A DNA stretch of 5,251 nucleotides, taken from an uncultured Allobaculum sp. GTDB lineage: Bacteria > Bacillota_I > Bacilli_A > Erysipelotrichales > Erysipelotrichaceae. Made by a program: the position numbers and the translations under genes. Position 1 is the first letter of the stretch. Each line of letters begins with the position of its first letter. The DNA is taken from contig CAOKFJ010000151.1 of NCBI GenBank assembly GCA_948467695.1, positions 1-5,251 of the forward strand, written 5' to 3'. Positions 1 through 5,251 of this stretch are shown here, in pieces. The notes under the pieces were generated by a model that made no database searches, was not told the DNA's origin, and saw nothing but the letters and a program-made list of their open reading frames with translations.

Positions 1-1107
1 GCAGAAACCGATCTGAACGACGCGCTGAAACAGCTGCAGACACTTGCGGACAAATCCGCATTGCAGTCTTTGTATGAGGAAGGACTCGCTCTTGAACAGA
101 ACGCTTATACCGAAACCTCATGGACTGTCTTTGCATCGGCGATGAGCGATGCAAAAGCAGTTCTCGATAATGAAAACGCGACGCAAAGCGAAGTCGATCT
201 TGCCAGAGAAAAGCTTTCGACAGCCAAAGACGCGCTTGTCCAACTTGGCGACAAAGCAGAGCTTCTTGCTTTGATTGAACAGGCAAAAGCACTCGATGAA
301 AGTAAATTTACACCATCCTCATGGAGCGACATGCAAAGCGCACTGGCAGCAGCCCAGGAGATCGCAAATAATGCGAACGCTTCGCAAGACGAGATCAACG
401 ATGCCTGTGCCGCTCTTGAAAAAGCTGTTGATGCATTGATCGAACGCGCAGACAAGAGCGCCCTGAATCAGCTGTATACCGATACACAGTTCTACAAGGA
501 AAAAGACTTCCTTGCCGATGGATGGAAAGTGTTCAAAGAAACACGCGCCGAAGTCAAAGCGATGCTGGATGATGCAGATGCATCGCAGGCGGATGTCGAT
601 GCATTGACAGAACGTTTCCAGACCGCGATTGATGAGCTTGTGCGCAAGGCGGACAAAAAAGCGCTGCTCGCGCTGCATGATCAGGCACAGAAACTGTCAG
701 AAAGCGACTACATGAGCGGATGGGAGGCATTTGCGCAGGCCCGTGCCCATGCGCAGATCGTTCTCAACAACCAGAATGCGACGCAGGCAGAAGTGGATGC
801 GGAAGTGGAAGCGCTGCAGGCAGCAATGGATGCGCTGATTGCCAAACCGGATAAAACAAATCTTGGCAAGCTGATTGAAGAAGCCGAAAAACTGGATCAG
901 TCTGACTACATTTCGAATGGCTGGAGCGAGTTTGAAGAAGCGCTCACCCAGGCAAAAGCTGTGTTTGAAGACCAGAGCGCAAGTGAAGAGACAGTCGCAG
1001 AGATGATCTCCAGACTGACAAACGCCATGAACGCCCTGATTGAAAAAGCCGACAAGACCGAACTGCAGGCGCTCTATGACGACCTCTCCATGCTTAATGA
1101 CGAAGAC
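1..1107 (+). repeat. Tandem FIVAR repeat array, 67-residue (201-base) period
   Basis: Units as I align them are: 1-60 (last 20 residues of a unit that begins upstream), 61-261, 262-462, 463-663, 664-861 (one residue shorter, missing before the Gly-Trp), 862-1062 and 1063-1107 (first 15 residues only). The unit boundary is the D-K-x-x-L motif (ADKSAL, GDKAEL, ADKSAL, ADKKAL, PDKTNL, ADKTEL). Copies are clearly related in protein but diverged in DNA, so the array is old rather than a recent nucleotide-level expansion. Confidence 0.85.
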
Positions 1108-1110
1108 TAA
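1..1110 (+). CDS. FIVAR-repeat protein segment, 5'-partial; probably the upstream part of an interrupted FIVAR-GH95 gene
   Basis: The reading frame is open from base 1, so the gene starts upstream. The TTG at 61 lies inside a repeat and is not a credible start. The 369 visible residues are almost entirely tandem FIVAR modules, which are three-helix bundles of about 67 residues common in large surface or secreted proteins of Gram-positive bacteria, often beside glycosidase domains. Each unit has an opening LxxLxxxAxxL helix, an aromatic at residue 16, a Trp near residue 21, an N/S-A-T/S-Q turn near residues 39-42 and a closing ALIxKADKxxL helix. The modules probably act as a spacer or in adhesion; no catalytic motif is visible. 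The TAA at 1108-1110 cuts the sixth unit at residue 16, exactly where the other units have Tyr or Phe. The same frame then continues into GH95 sequence, so this may not be a natural C-terminus. The FIVAR assignment is firm; whether this is a separate protein is uncertain. Confidence 0.85.
   Translation, partial: AETDLNDALKQLQTLADKSALQSLYEEGLALEQNAYTETSWTVFASAMSDAKAVLDNENATQSEVDLAREKLSTAKDALVQLGDKAELLALIEQAKALDESKFTPSSWSDMQSALAAAQEIANNANASQDEINDACAALEKAVDALIERADKSALNQLYTDTQFYKEKDFLADGWKVFKETRAEVKAMLDDADASQADVDALTERFQTAIDELVRKADKKALLALHDQAQKLSESDYMSGWEAFAQARAHAQIVLNNQNATQAEVDAEVEALQAAMDALIAKPDKTNLGKLIEEAEKLDQSDYISNGWSEFEEALTQAKAVFEDQSASEETVAEMISRLTNAMNALIEKADKTELQALYDDLSMLNDED
1108..1110 (+). 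other. In-frame TAA separating the FIVAR array from GH95 sequence
   Basis: Frame +1 is open from base 1 to 3630 except for this single TAA. It falls at the position of the conserved aromatic residue of the FIVAR unit (preceding residues L-N-D-E-D; compare S-E-S-D-Y and D-Q-S-D-Y in the two units before). TAC or TAT to TAA is a one-base change. After the stop, the frame reads S-R-A-K-I-I-L-P-E-K-G-S-V, which resembles the end of a GH95 N-terminal domain. The stop itself is seen directly. Calling it a nonsense mutation, a rearrangement scar or a base-calling error is inference. Confidence 0.8.
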
Positions 1111-1138
1111 TCGCGAGCGAAAATCATTCTTCCTGAAA

Positions 1139-1145
1139 AAGGAAG
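1139..1145 (+). promoter_or_regulatory. Possible internal Shine-Dalgarno AAGGAAG for restart at GTG 1153
   Basis: AAGGAAG sits 7 bases before GTG 1153 but only 1 base before GTG 1147. If ribosomes restart after the TAA at 1108, 1153 is therefore the better start. The motif also encodes E-K-G-S of the GH95 N-terminal domain tail, so it may be accidental. CTTCCT (1129-1134) can pair with AGGAAG (1140-1145) around a GAAAA loop, which would partly hide the site. Confidence 0.35.
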
Positions 1146-1146
1146 T

Positions 1147-3633
1147 GTGAGTGTGCAGGGCAACTCGCTTAAAGTCAGTGGTGCAGATGAAATCATCGTG
1201 CTGTACACAAGCGAAACCAGCTTCAAAGATGCGCTTACCGATCCCTCGAACAGCGGTGTCAACTATGAACAGAAAGTCAGACACACGCTTGATGAAGCGC
1301 AGAAAAAGACATATTCTCAACTGCTCAATCGTCATCTGGATGACTACCGCTCGCTGTTTCGCCGTTTGTGGATTGATCTCGAAGGTGAAAGCATTCTCGC
1401 CGCTGATGGAAAAACGTGGCAGAAACCGGAAAACTACGCGATGCATTATCAGTTTGTGCGCTATACAAACATTGCGGTGGACCGCGAAAACTCTTTAATG
1501 CCGTATGGTCTGTTCGGCATGTGGCAGCCTACATGGACAGCCGTCAACGAAGGCGCCTACTTCCTCAACGAAAATATGGAAAAAATGCAGATGATGAAAG
1601 GCGCTGCCAATCTTGCCGATGTTTCAACGGCGCAATACCGATTCATCAGCGACTGGACGAAAGAAGAAACCGGACAGCGTACAGCGCAGACGATTTACGG
1701 CGCTGAAGATGGAGCCTGGATGATGTCGCATTCGACCGGCATCTGGGCAAAATCCGGCATGTGGGGTGGCGAAGTCGAATGGGGATCCTGGCTCAACGGC
1801 GGCATCTGGGCACTGGATTCTCTGTACGATAAATACGACTACACGCAGGACATCGAACTGCTCAAAAAGTACTATCCGATTTTTGAAGGCGCGGCGAAAT
1901 TCGCACTCAGCTCGCTGATCGAAGTCGATGGCGTCAATGGCGAACTCAAAGGCTACAAGGTCGCTGCTCCGGCAGGATCGCCCGAACACTGGTACTGGGT
2001 CAATGGCAGGAAGAACGGTTTCGATATCGCGTCGGCGTGCGATACGCTTCTGTTCTACAACCTGTTCAATATTCTTGAAAAAAGCGCCGCAGAACTCGAT
2101 CAGGCTGGCGTGGAATACGACAGAGCTTTTCTCAAACGCGTTATGGACACCAGAGAGCAGATGATTCCGCTGGAAATGTTTATCGATGAAAAAACGGGAC
2201 ATTTGAAAGAATGGTACAACGAATACGAAATCGGCGATTACAGACATCGCCATGCTTCGCATCTGATTGGTCTGTTCCTTTCCAATGTGGAAATCACACC
2301 GTACGATACGCCCGAACTTTGGCAGGCGCAGAAAAAAGAGCTGATCCGCTGGAAAGACGCCAATGGCGGCGCGCATCCCGACCGTTCTTTGATGGCTCTT
2401 CGATGCGGCTATCCCGAATTTGCGATGTCCGCGCTCGAACTGATCGGCACCGATTACAATCATGACTCGCTCATGTTCTGGGGGCAGCTGACAAACGCCA
2501 TTCCTGAAGCGGTTCTCGACAGCCGTTTTGACTCGATCAATCTGATGGAGAACATGCCTGGGGCATGGACGGATGGAAGCGTAAAAGGAATTTGCGCGCG
2601 CGGAGGCTATCAGCTTTCCATTGAATGGAAAAATGGAGAACTTGTCCGCTGCGTGATCGATTCGTCTACAGGAAAAACACCGCGTGTGTTCTACAAAGGC
2701 GAACCGGTTGTTCTCTCGAATGATGAACGCTTTGTACTCAACCGCAGCAGTTCTTCGCTTGAAGACCTGCGCGAAGAAGCAAATGAAAAGCTTCATGGCA
2801 AATACACACTTGAAAGCAGACAGATGCTTGAACGTATCGCGCAAAGCGGAAGCAAAGACGAACTTCTCGATGCGTTCCTGTCGATGGAACCCTCGCATTA
2901 CATGCAGCGTGAAGTGGTTGTGACAGCAGAAAACGACAATCATGTGCTCATCGGCAGCGGATCCACTCTGCAGCTCTATGCAGCGAGTGATAAAGAAAAC
3001 GCGAAATATGAATGGAGCGTTGAAACAATCGATGGATCGGATGTACAGCGCGTGGCAAGCATCGATGGCAATGGTCTTGTCAGTGCGGTAGGCGGCGGAC
3101 AGGTGCGCGCGACAGCCCGTATCAAAGGCGAACCCAAATCAAGCGCTTCGATTGACCTGAGCATTGAAGCCGACACGTTCGAACTGGCTGAATGCATCGA
3201 CGATCGCGACAGCCGTATCGCCTATACACCGGGCTGGGAAACCTGGGAGGAAGACAAACACAATGGCGGAACGGTCACCTATTCCCTGCATGCAGGCGAA
3301 TGCGCCTCGCTGACCTTTACTGGATCCGGGTTTGAGCTGATCGGCAGCAGCGCGGATCATATCGGTGATTTCCGTCTGTATCTCGATGGCGAAGTTCTTG
3401 CAGATCGCGTTGATGCAGGAGCCCACGGATACAATAAAGTCATCTACTCTGTATTCGGCCTTGAAGACGCCCCGCATACGCTGAAGGTTGAAAGCCTGAG
3501 TGATCGTATCGATATGGATGCGCTTAATCTGTACAAAAGCGTCTTTGCAAAGCCATCGCACAGAACAGTTGTGTATGAGCAGGTGATGCGCATGCAGCAA
3601 GCCGTTTCCGCACTTCAGATCGGCTTGAATTAA
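1147..3633 (+). CDS. GH95-family (alpha-L-fucosidase-like) glycoside hydrolase, N-terminally truncated, with Big_2-like and galactose-binding-like C-terminal domains
   Basis: Residues are numbered from GTG 1147. Residues 1-27 are only the tail of the GH95 N-terminal beta domain (SLKVSGADEIIVLYTSETSF). Residues 40-80 are the linker with HLDDYRSLF, about 100-465 the (alpha/alpha)6 catalytic domain, and 468-520 the GH95 C-terminal domain (AWTDGSVKGICARGGY). Residues 535-580 are a helical stretch, 588-675 a Big_2-like domain (ASIDGNGLVSAVGGG), and 676-797 a galactose-binding-like sandwich (DDRDSRIAYTPGW). Family members hydrolyse terminal alpha-L-fucose (some alpha-L-galactose) by inversion, usually outside the cell. 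Asn141 and Asn143 (NEN) and Glu280 (SPE) match the family's Asn pair and general acid in order and spacing. HRHASHLIGL (367-376) is also conserved, but the FQIDGN and GWS motifs are not. There is no signal peptide and no LPXTG. In-frame homology continues upstream of 1147 to about 1114, so this start is conventional; 1153 is an alternative. Family assignment is firm; function as a free-standing gene is doubtful. Confidence 0.8.
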   Translation: MSVQGNSLKVSGADEIIVLYTSETSFKDALTDPSNSGVNYEQKVRHTLDEAQKKTYSQLLNRHLDDYRSLFRRLWIDLEGESILAADGKTWQKPENYAMHYQFVRYTNIAVDRENSLMPYGLFGMWQPTWTAVNEGAYFLNENMEKMQMMKGAANLADVSTAQYRFISDWTKEETGQRTAQTIYGAEDGAWMMSHSTGIWAKSGMWGGEVEWGSWLNGGIWALDSLYDKYDYTQDIELLKKYYPIFEGAAKFALSSLIEVDGVNGELKGYKVAAPAGSPEHWYWVNGRKNGFDIASACDTLLFYNLFNILEKSAAELDQAGVEYDRAFLKRVMDTREQMIPLEMFIDEKTGHLKEWYNEYEIGDYRHRHASHLIGLFLSNVEITPYDTPELWQAQKKELIRWKDANGGAHPDRSLMALRCGYPEFAMSALELIGTDYNHDSLMFWGQLTNAIPEAVLDSRFDSINLMENMPGAWTDGSVKGICARGGYQLSIEWKNGELVRCVIDSSTGKTPRVFYKGEPVVLSNDERFVLNRSSSSLEDLREEANEKLHGKYTLESRQMLERIAQSGSKDELLDAFLSMEPSHYMQREVVVTAENDNHVLIGSGSTLQLYAASDKENAKYEWSVETIDGSDVQRVASIDGNGLVSAVGGGQVRATARIKGEPKSSASIDLSIEADTFELAECIDDRDSRIAYTPGWETWEEDKHNGGTVTYSLHAGECASLTFTGSGFELIGSSADHIGDFRLYLDGEVLADRVDAGAHGYNKVIYSVFGLEDAPHTLKVESLSDRIDMDALNLYKSVFAKPSHRTVVYEQVMRMQQAVSALQIGLN

Positions 3634-3659
3634 TCGTTCTGCAATCATCAGATTCACTT

Positions 3660-3705
3660 ATCCCGACGTCTTCTTGCGCATCGCGCTTGAGCGTCGGGAT
3701 TTTTG
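3660..3705 (+). terminator. Rho-independent terminator after the GH95 gene
   Basis: The 9-bp perfect stem ATCCCGACG (3660-3668) / CGTCGGGAT (3692-3700) is followed by a T run (3700-3704). The 23-base loop holds a small inner hairpin, GCGC (3676-3679) / GCGC (3683-3686). It lies 27 bases after the TAA of the GH95 frame and marks the end of that transcription unit. Confidence 0.88.
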
Positions 3706-3900
3706 TATCGGACTGAAGAAACGGGACAGACGCAGAACGGAGAATTTTCGCGAAATTGTGTAGAAAGAGACATACTGATCGCGTATGCGGACAATGGATC
3801 TGAACCGGCAGGACGCGTTAACAATGGCGAAACAGAGTTTTTCCTATACTGTATGCGGGATACTCTATTTGCGGTTGAAAATCATCGCGTGAGTAGAGAC
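3706..3900. other. Intergenic stretch with no supported gene
   Basis: I see no credible coding sequence here. A 68-codon open frame starts at TTG 3703 inside the terminator T run, without a ribosome binding site, and its product has no recognisable features. Minor signals are the palindrome TTTCGCGAAA (3746-3755) and ATACTGTAT (3846-3854). The latter overlaps a TATACT hexamer (3845-3850) whose best -35 partner, TTAACA (3818-3823), is 21 bases away, which is too far for a standard sigma-70 promoter. Confidence 0.5.
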
Positions 3901-3923
3901 AATACATAAAAAGTGAAAAACAA

Positions 3924-3952
3924 TTGGATTGAACGATGTTTATGCATATACC
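3924..3952 (+). promoter_or_regulatory. Candidate sigma-70/SigA promoter for the two-component operon
   Basis: TTGGAT (3924-3929), a 17-base spacer and TATACC (3947-3952) form the best-spaced pair, preceded by an A-rich stretch (about 3904-3922) like an UP element. An alternative is TTGAAC (3929-3934), an 18-base spacer and GATATA (3953-3958). Neither is close to consensus. The location, about 90 bases before the regulator ATG and after the upstream terminator, is where a promoter is expected. Confidence 0.4.
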
Positions 3953-3968
3953 GATATACGCATAAACA
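3937..3968. promoter_or_regulatory. 32-bp near-perfect palindrome overlapping the promoter; putative operator
   Basis: The arms TGTTTATGC (3937-3945) and GCATAAACA (3960-3968) are perfect reverse complements. The centre is also mostly symmetric (TATA at 3947-3950 with TATA at 3955-3958), with only two mismatched pairs out of 16. It covers the candidate -10 regions. It also contains the direct repeat ATATAC at 3946-3951 and 3954-3959, an 8-bp step. The size and symmetry fit a site for a dimeric or tetrameric DNA-binding protein, which I cannot identify. It does not resemble a cre site and has no T run, so it is not a terminator. Confidence 0.6.
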
Positions 3969-3985
3969 CGATGGAATAGAAAAAA

Positions 3986-4019
3986 CTGCGCGAATGCATG
4001 CTTCGCAGACACCGCGCAG
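3986..4019 (+). promoter_or_regulatory. 5' leader element with two competing hairpins upstream of the response regulator
   Basis: CTGCGCG (3986-3992) is perfectly complementary to CGCGCAG (4013-4019) across a 20-base loop. A second hairpin, GCGAA (3990-3994) / TTCGC (4002-4006) with loop TGCATGC, uses part of the same left arm, so the two exclude each other. The structure ends 5 bases before the GAGAGG ribosome binding site and could affect translation or mRNA stability. It may equally be a simple stabilising stem-loop. No known riboswitch class is recognised. Confidence 0.4.
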
Positions 4020-4024
4020 GAAAA

Positions 4025-4030
4025 GAGAGG
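4025..4030 (+). promoter_or_regulatory. Ribosome binding site of the response regulator
   Basis: GAGAGG lies 10 bases before ATG 4041 in a purine-rich context. It supports that start, which also yields the canonical receiver-domain N-terminus MRLLMIEDN. Confidence 0.7.
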
Positions 4031-4040
4031 AAAAACAACA

Positions 4041-4715
4041 ATGCGTTTACTGATGATTGAAGACAACAAGGAACTCATCGTATCCGTTAAAGCCGGTCTG
4101 GAAAAAGCGGGTTTCCAGGTGGATGCGGCATATGACGCGACAAGTGGAGAAGAGCTTGCTCTGGTCAATACATACGATGCGGTTCTGCTTGATTTGAACC
4201 TGCCGGATGGCGATGGACTGGATGTGCTGCAGGCAATGCGCACACACCACGTGCAGACACCGGTCATTATTCTGACAGCCAGAGACGATACGGAAGACTG
4301 CGCGAAAGGACTTGACCTTGGCGCGGACGATTATTTGACCAAGCCGTTTCAGCTGCTCGAACTGCGCGCTCGCATTCAGGCGGTCATCCGCCGCTACTAT
4401 GGACGAACCAATCCGCTGATCGAGATCGGTTCGCTCAAACTCAATCCTTCCTCGCGAAAAGTGCAGTGGAATGACGAGAAAATCTCGTTATCGTCCAAGG
4501 AATTCGATATTCTCGAATACCTGTGCGAACGCTACCCTGCAGTTGTCTCGAGCGAAGAGATCGTTGAACATGTGTATGATTCGGATTTCGATCCGTTTTC
4601 CACCGTTCTTCGCGTCCATCTCAGCCGTCTGCGCAAAAAACTTGAGACGGTCTGCGGACGAAACATTCTTGTGACGACAAGAGGCAAAGGATATTCCATA
4701 TGCGTGGACGACTGA
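4041..4715 (+). CDS. OmpR/PhoB-family two-component response regulator
   Basis: This 224-residue protein has the usual full length for the family. The receiver domain (about residues 1-118) has the acidic pocket Glu7-Asp8, the phospho-acceptor Asp51 (LLDLNLPDGDGL), the switch Thr79 (ILTAR) and Lys101 in GADDYLTKPF. A winged-helix DNA-binding domain follows (about 127-222), with LSSKEFDILEYL, the recognition helix STVLRVHLSRLRKKLE and the C-terminal hairpin TTRGKGYSI. It is a cytoplasmic transcription factor, activated by phosphotransfer from its partner kinase, binding DNA as a dimer. Its own kinase gene begins inside its last codons, so the two are one operon and translationally linked. The upstream region carries a large palindrome, but OmpR-type regulators normally bind direct repeats, so autoregulation through that palindrome is not assured. 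Regulon and signal are unknown. The gene name cannot be decided from sequence. Confidence 0.95.
   Translation: MRLLMIEDNKELIVSVKAGLEKAGFQVDAAYDATSGEELALVNTYDAVLLDLNLPDGDGLDVLQAMRTHHVQTPVIILTARDDTEDCAKGLDLGADDYLTKPFQLLELRARIQAVIRRYYGRTNPLIEIGSLKLNPSSRKVQWNDEKISLSSKEFDILEYLCERYPAVVSSEEIVEHVYDSDFDPFSTVLRVHLSRLRKKLETVCGRNILVTTRGKGYSICVDD
4686..4691 (+). promoter_or_regulatory. Ribosome binding site of the histidine kinase, inside the regulator gene
   Basis: AAAGGA lies 8 bases before ATG 4700 and overlaps the codons for the regulator's TTRGKGYSI hairpin. It fixes the kinase start at 4700, which gives a 16-base overlap with the regulator. Confidence 0.65.
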
Positions 4716-5251
4716 GCAAGAGAGTGCACAGTGTTCTGACGATTCTTTTCTTTTCGCTTCTGCTGACGATGCTTTTTATCGGATGCGTCCTGCTCGTCGA
4801 GTATCACTCGCTGCGTATCCTTCCGGACAATGCCAAAGCGATGTACGCTTTATCGAGCGCTGATTACAGCCGATACGTCAGAGAAGGTTCGTTTTATCTC
4901 GATCCGAACCGGCTGATGAGCTGGGCGCTGTTTACGGATCTCAAAACACAGGCGATGCTTGGACGACTGCTCGAGTCAGCGTTGCTGTTCTTTATCGCGA
5001 TGACCGTGGTATGTACCTTTTTCTGGCTGCAGGTCAGGAAAATGCTTGCCCGACAGACGTTGCAGACAGCCAGCGAACTGCTTGATTCGATGGATGAGCC
5101 GGAATTTACCGGCGAACCGATTCTTGAAGAAACCTATTTGAAGATGAAAGAGAAGTTCGACGCGCGCCTGGAAGACTTCAAACGTCTGAATTCCTATATC
5201 TCGCATGAGCAGAAAAACGAAATGGCCATACTGCGCATGCGTATGGACCTG
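4700..5251 (+). CDS. Sensor histidine kinase, 3'-partial (membrane and HisKA start only)
   Basis: The frame opens at ATG 4700, overlapping the end of the regulator gene by 16 bases, and runs off the window; 184 residues are visible. A short basic N-terminus (MRGRLSKR) leads to transmembrane helix 1 (about residues 11-33). An extracytoplasmic loop of about 58 residues (34-92) with no known sensor fold follows, then transmembrane helix 2 (about 93-111). A cytoplasmic linker (112-160) and the dimerisation/H-box helix ISHEQKNEMAILRMRM complete the visible part, with His169 as the predicted autophosphorylation site. The linker sits where a HAMP domain is usual but lacks the typical proline-containing first helix, so it is degenerate or absent. 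The ATP-binding domain lies beyond the window. The small loop suggests sensing of envelope or membrane conditions, or of a membrane partner, rather than a large ligand domain; that is inference. It should phosphorylate the regulator encoded just upstream. Confidence 0.9.
   Translation, partial: MRGRLSKRVHSVLTILFFSLLLTMLFIGCVLLVEYHSLRILPDNAKAMYALSSADYSRYVREGSFYLDPNRLMSWALFTDLKTQAMLGRLLESALLFFIAMTVVCTFFWLQVRKMLARQTLQTASELLDSMDEPEFTGEPILEETYLKMKEKFDARLEDFKRLNSYISHEQKNEMAILRMRMDL

Noticed and set aside
1..1107. Tandem periodic sequence considered as a CRISPR array or DNA-level satellite
   Set aside because: The 201-base period is conserved at protein level only. There are no short identical repeats with spacers, and the units match FIVAR modules.
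1108..1110. TAA reassigned as a sense codon (alternative genetic code)
   Set aside because: The GH95 frame ends at a TAA (3631-3633) followed shortly by a terminator, so TAA evidently works as a stop in this genome.
697..1446. 249-codon minus-strand open frame crossing the FIVAR/GH95 junction
   Set aside because: It is antisense to the FIVAR and GH95 frames, and its repeated Phe/His/Arg-rich pattern simply mirrors the FIVAR periodicity. No domain is recognisable.
1624..2943. 439-codon open frame on the minus strand inside the GH95 gene
   Set aside because: The plus-strand frame has clear GH95, Big_2-like and galactose-binding-like homology over the same bases. The antisense product is a low-complexity Phe/Arg/Cys-rich string with no domain and no ribosome binding site, a typical shadow.
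3845..3850. TATACT as a -10 element of a second promoter
   Set aside because: The only good -35 candidate, TTAACA at 3818-3823, is 21 bases upstream, outside the usual 16-18 base range, and no gene starts at a suitable distance.
3703..3909. 68-codon plus-strand open frame between the terminator and the regulator promoter
   Set aside because: The TTG start lies within the terminator T run, there is no ribosome binding site, and the sequence has no membrane segment, signal peptide or motif.
3818..4267. 149-codon minus-strand open frame over the regulator start
   Set aside because: It overlaps the promoter, palindrome and receiver domain of the regulator in antisense, with no recognisable product.

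Overview
The window looks like part of a Bacillota (Firmicutes) chromosome of moderate G+C content. This rests on polypurine ribosome binding sites, GTG/TTG start potential, long secreted-type glycosidases built from FIVAR, Big_2-like and galactose-binding-like modules, and an OmpR-type two-component pair. The module style resembles gut or oral Erysipelotrichia and Clostridia, but that placement is a low-confidence inference. All recognised genes are on the + strand.

Positions 1-3633 hold a large modular glycoside hydrolase locus. The window opens inside a coding region made of tandem FIVAR repeats of 67 residues (five complete copies plus two partial ones). It ends at a TAA at 1108-1110. Translation in the SAME frame continues after this stop, and from about 1114 it is recognisable as the tail of the N-terminal domain of a GH95 (alpha-L-fucosidase-like) protein. 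The GH95 helical catalytic domain, the GH95 C-terminal beta domain, a Big_2-like domain and a galactose-binding-like beta-sandwich follow. The GH95 part has no signal peptide and lacks most of its usual N-terminal beta-sandwich. It is therefore either the 3' part of a gene split by one nonsense codon, or a deletion/rearrangement scar joining a FIVAR protein to a beheaded GH95 gene. Several GH95 active-site motifs are also altered, so fucosidase activity should not be assumed.

Positions 3634-4040 are intergenic. They contain a rho-independent terminator (about 3660-3705), a stretch of about 200 bases with nothing convincing, a candidate promoter overlapped by a 32-bp near-perfect palindrome (3937-3968), and a 5' leader that can form two mutually exclusive hairpins (3986-4019).

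Positions 4041-5251 hold a two-component system: a complete OmpR/PhoB-family response regulator, overlapped by 16 bases by a membrane sensor histidine kinase that runs off the window just after its H-box. The terminator and separate promoter make this its own transcription unit. A regulatory link to the glycosidase is possible from position only. I did not find a convincing new multi-gene system. The points most worth checking are the in-frame stop and junction near 1108, the divergent GH95 active site, and the palindrome at the regulator promoter.
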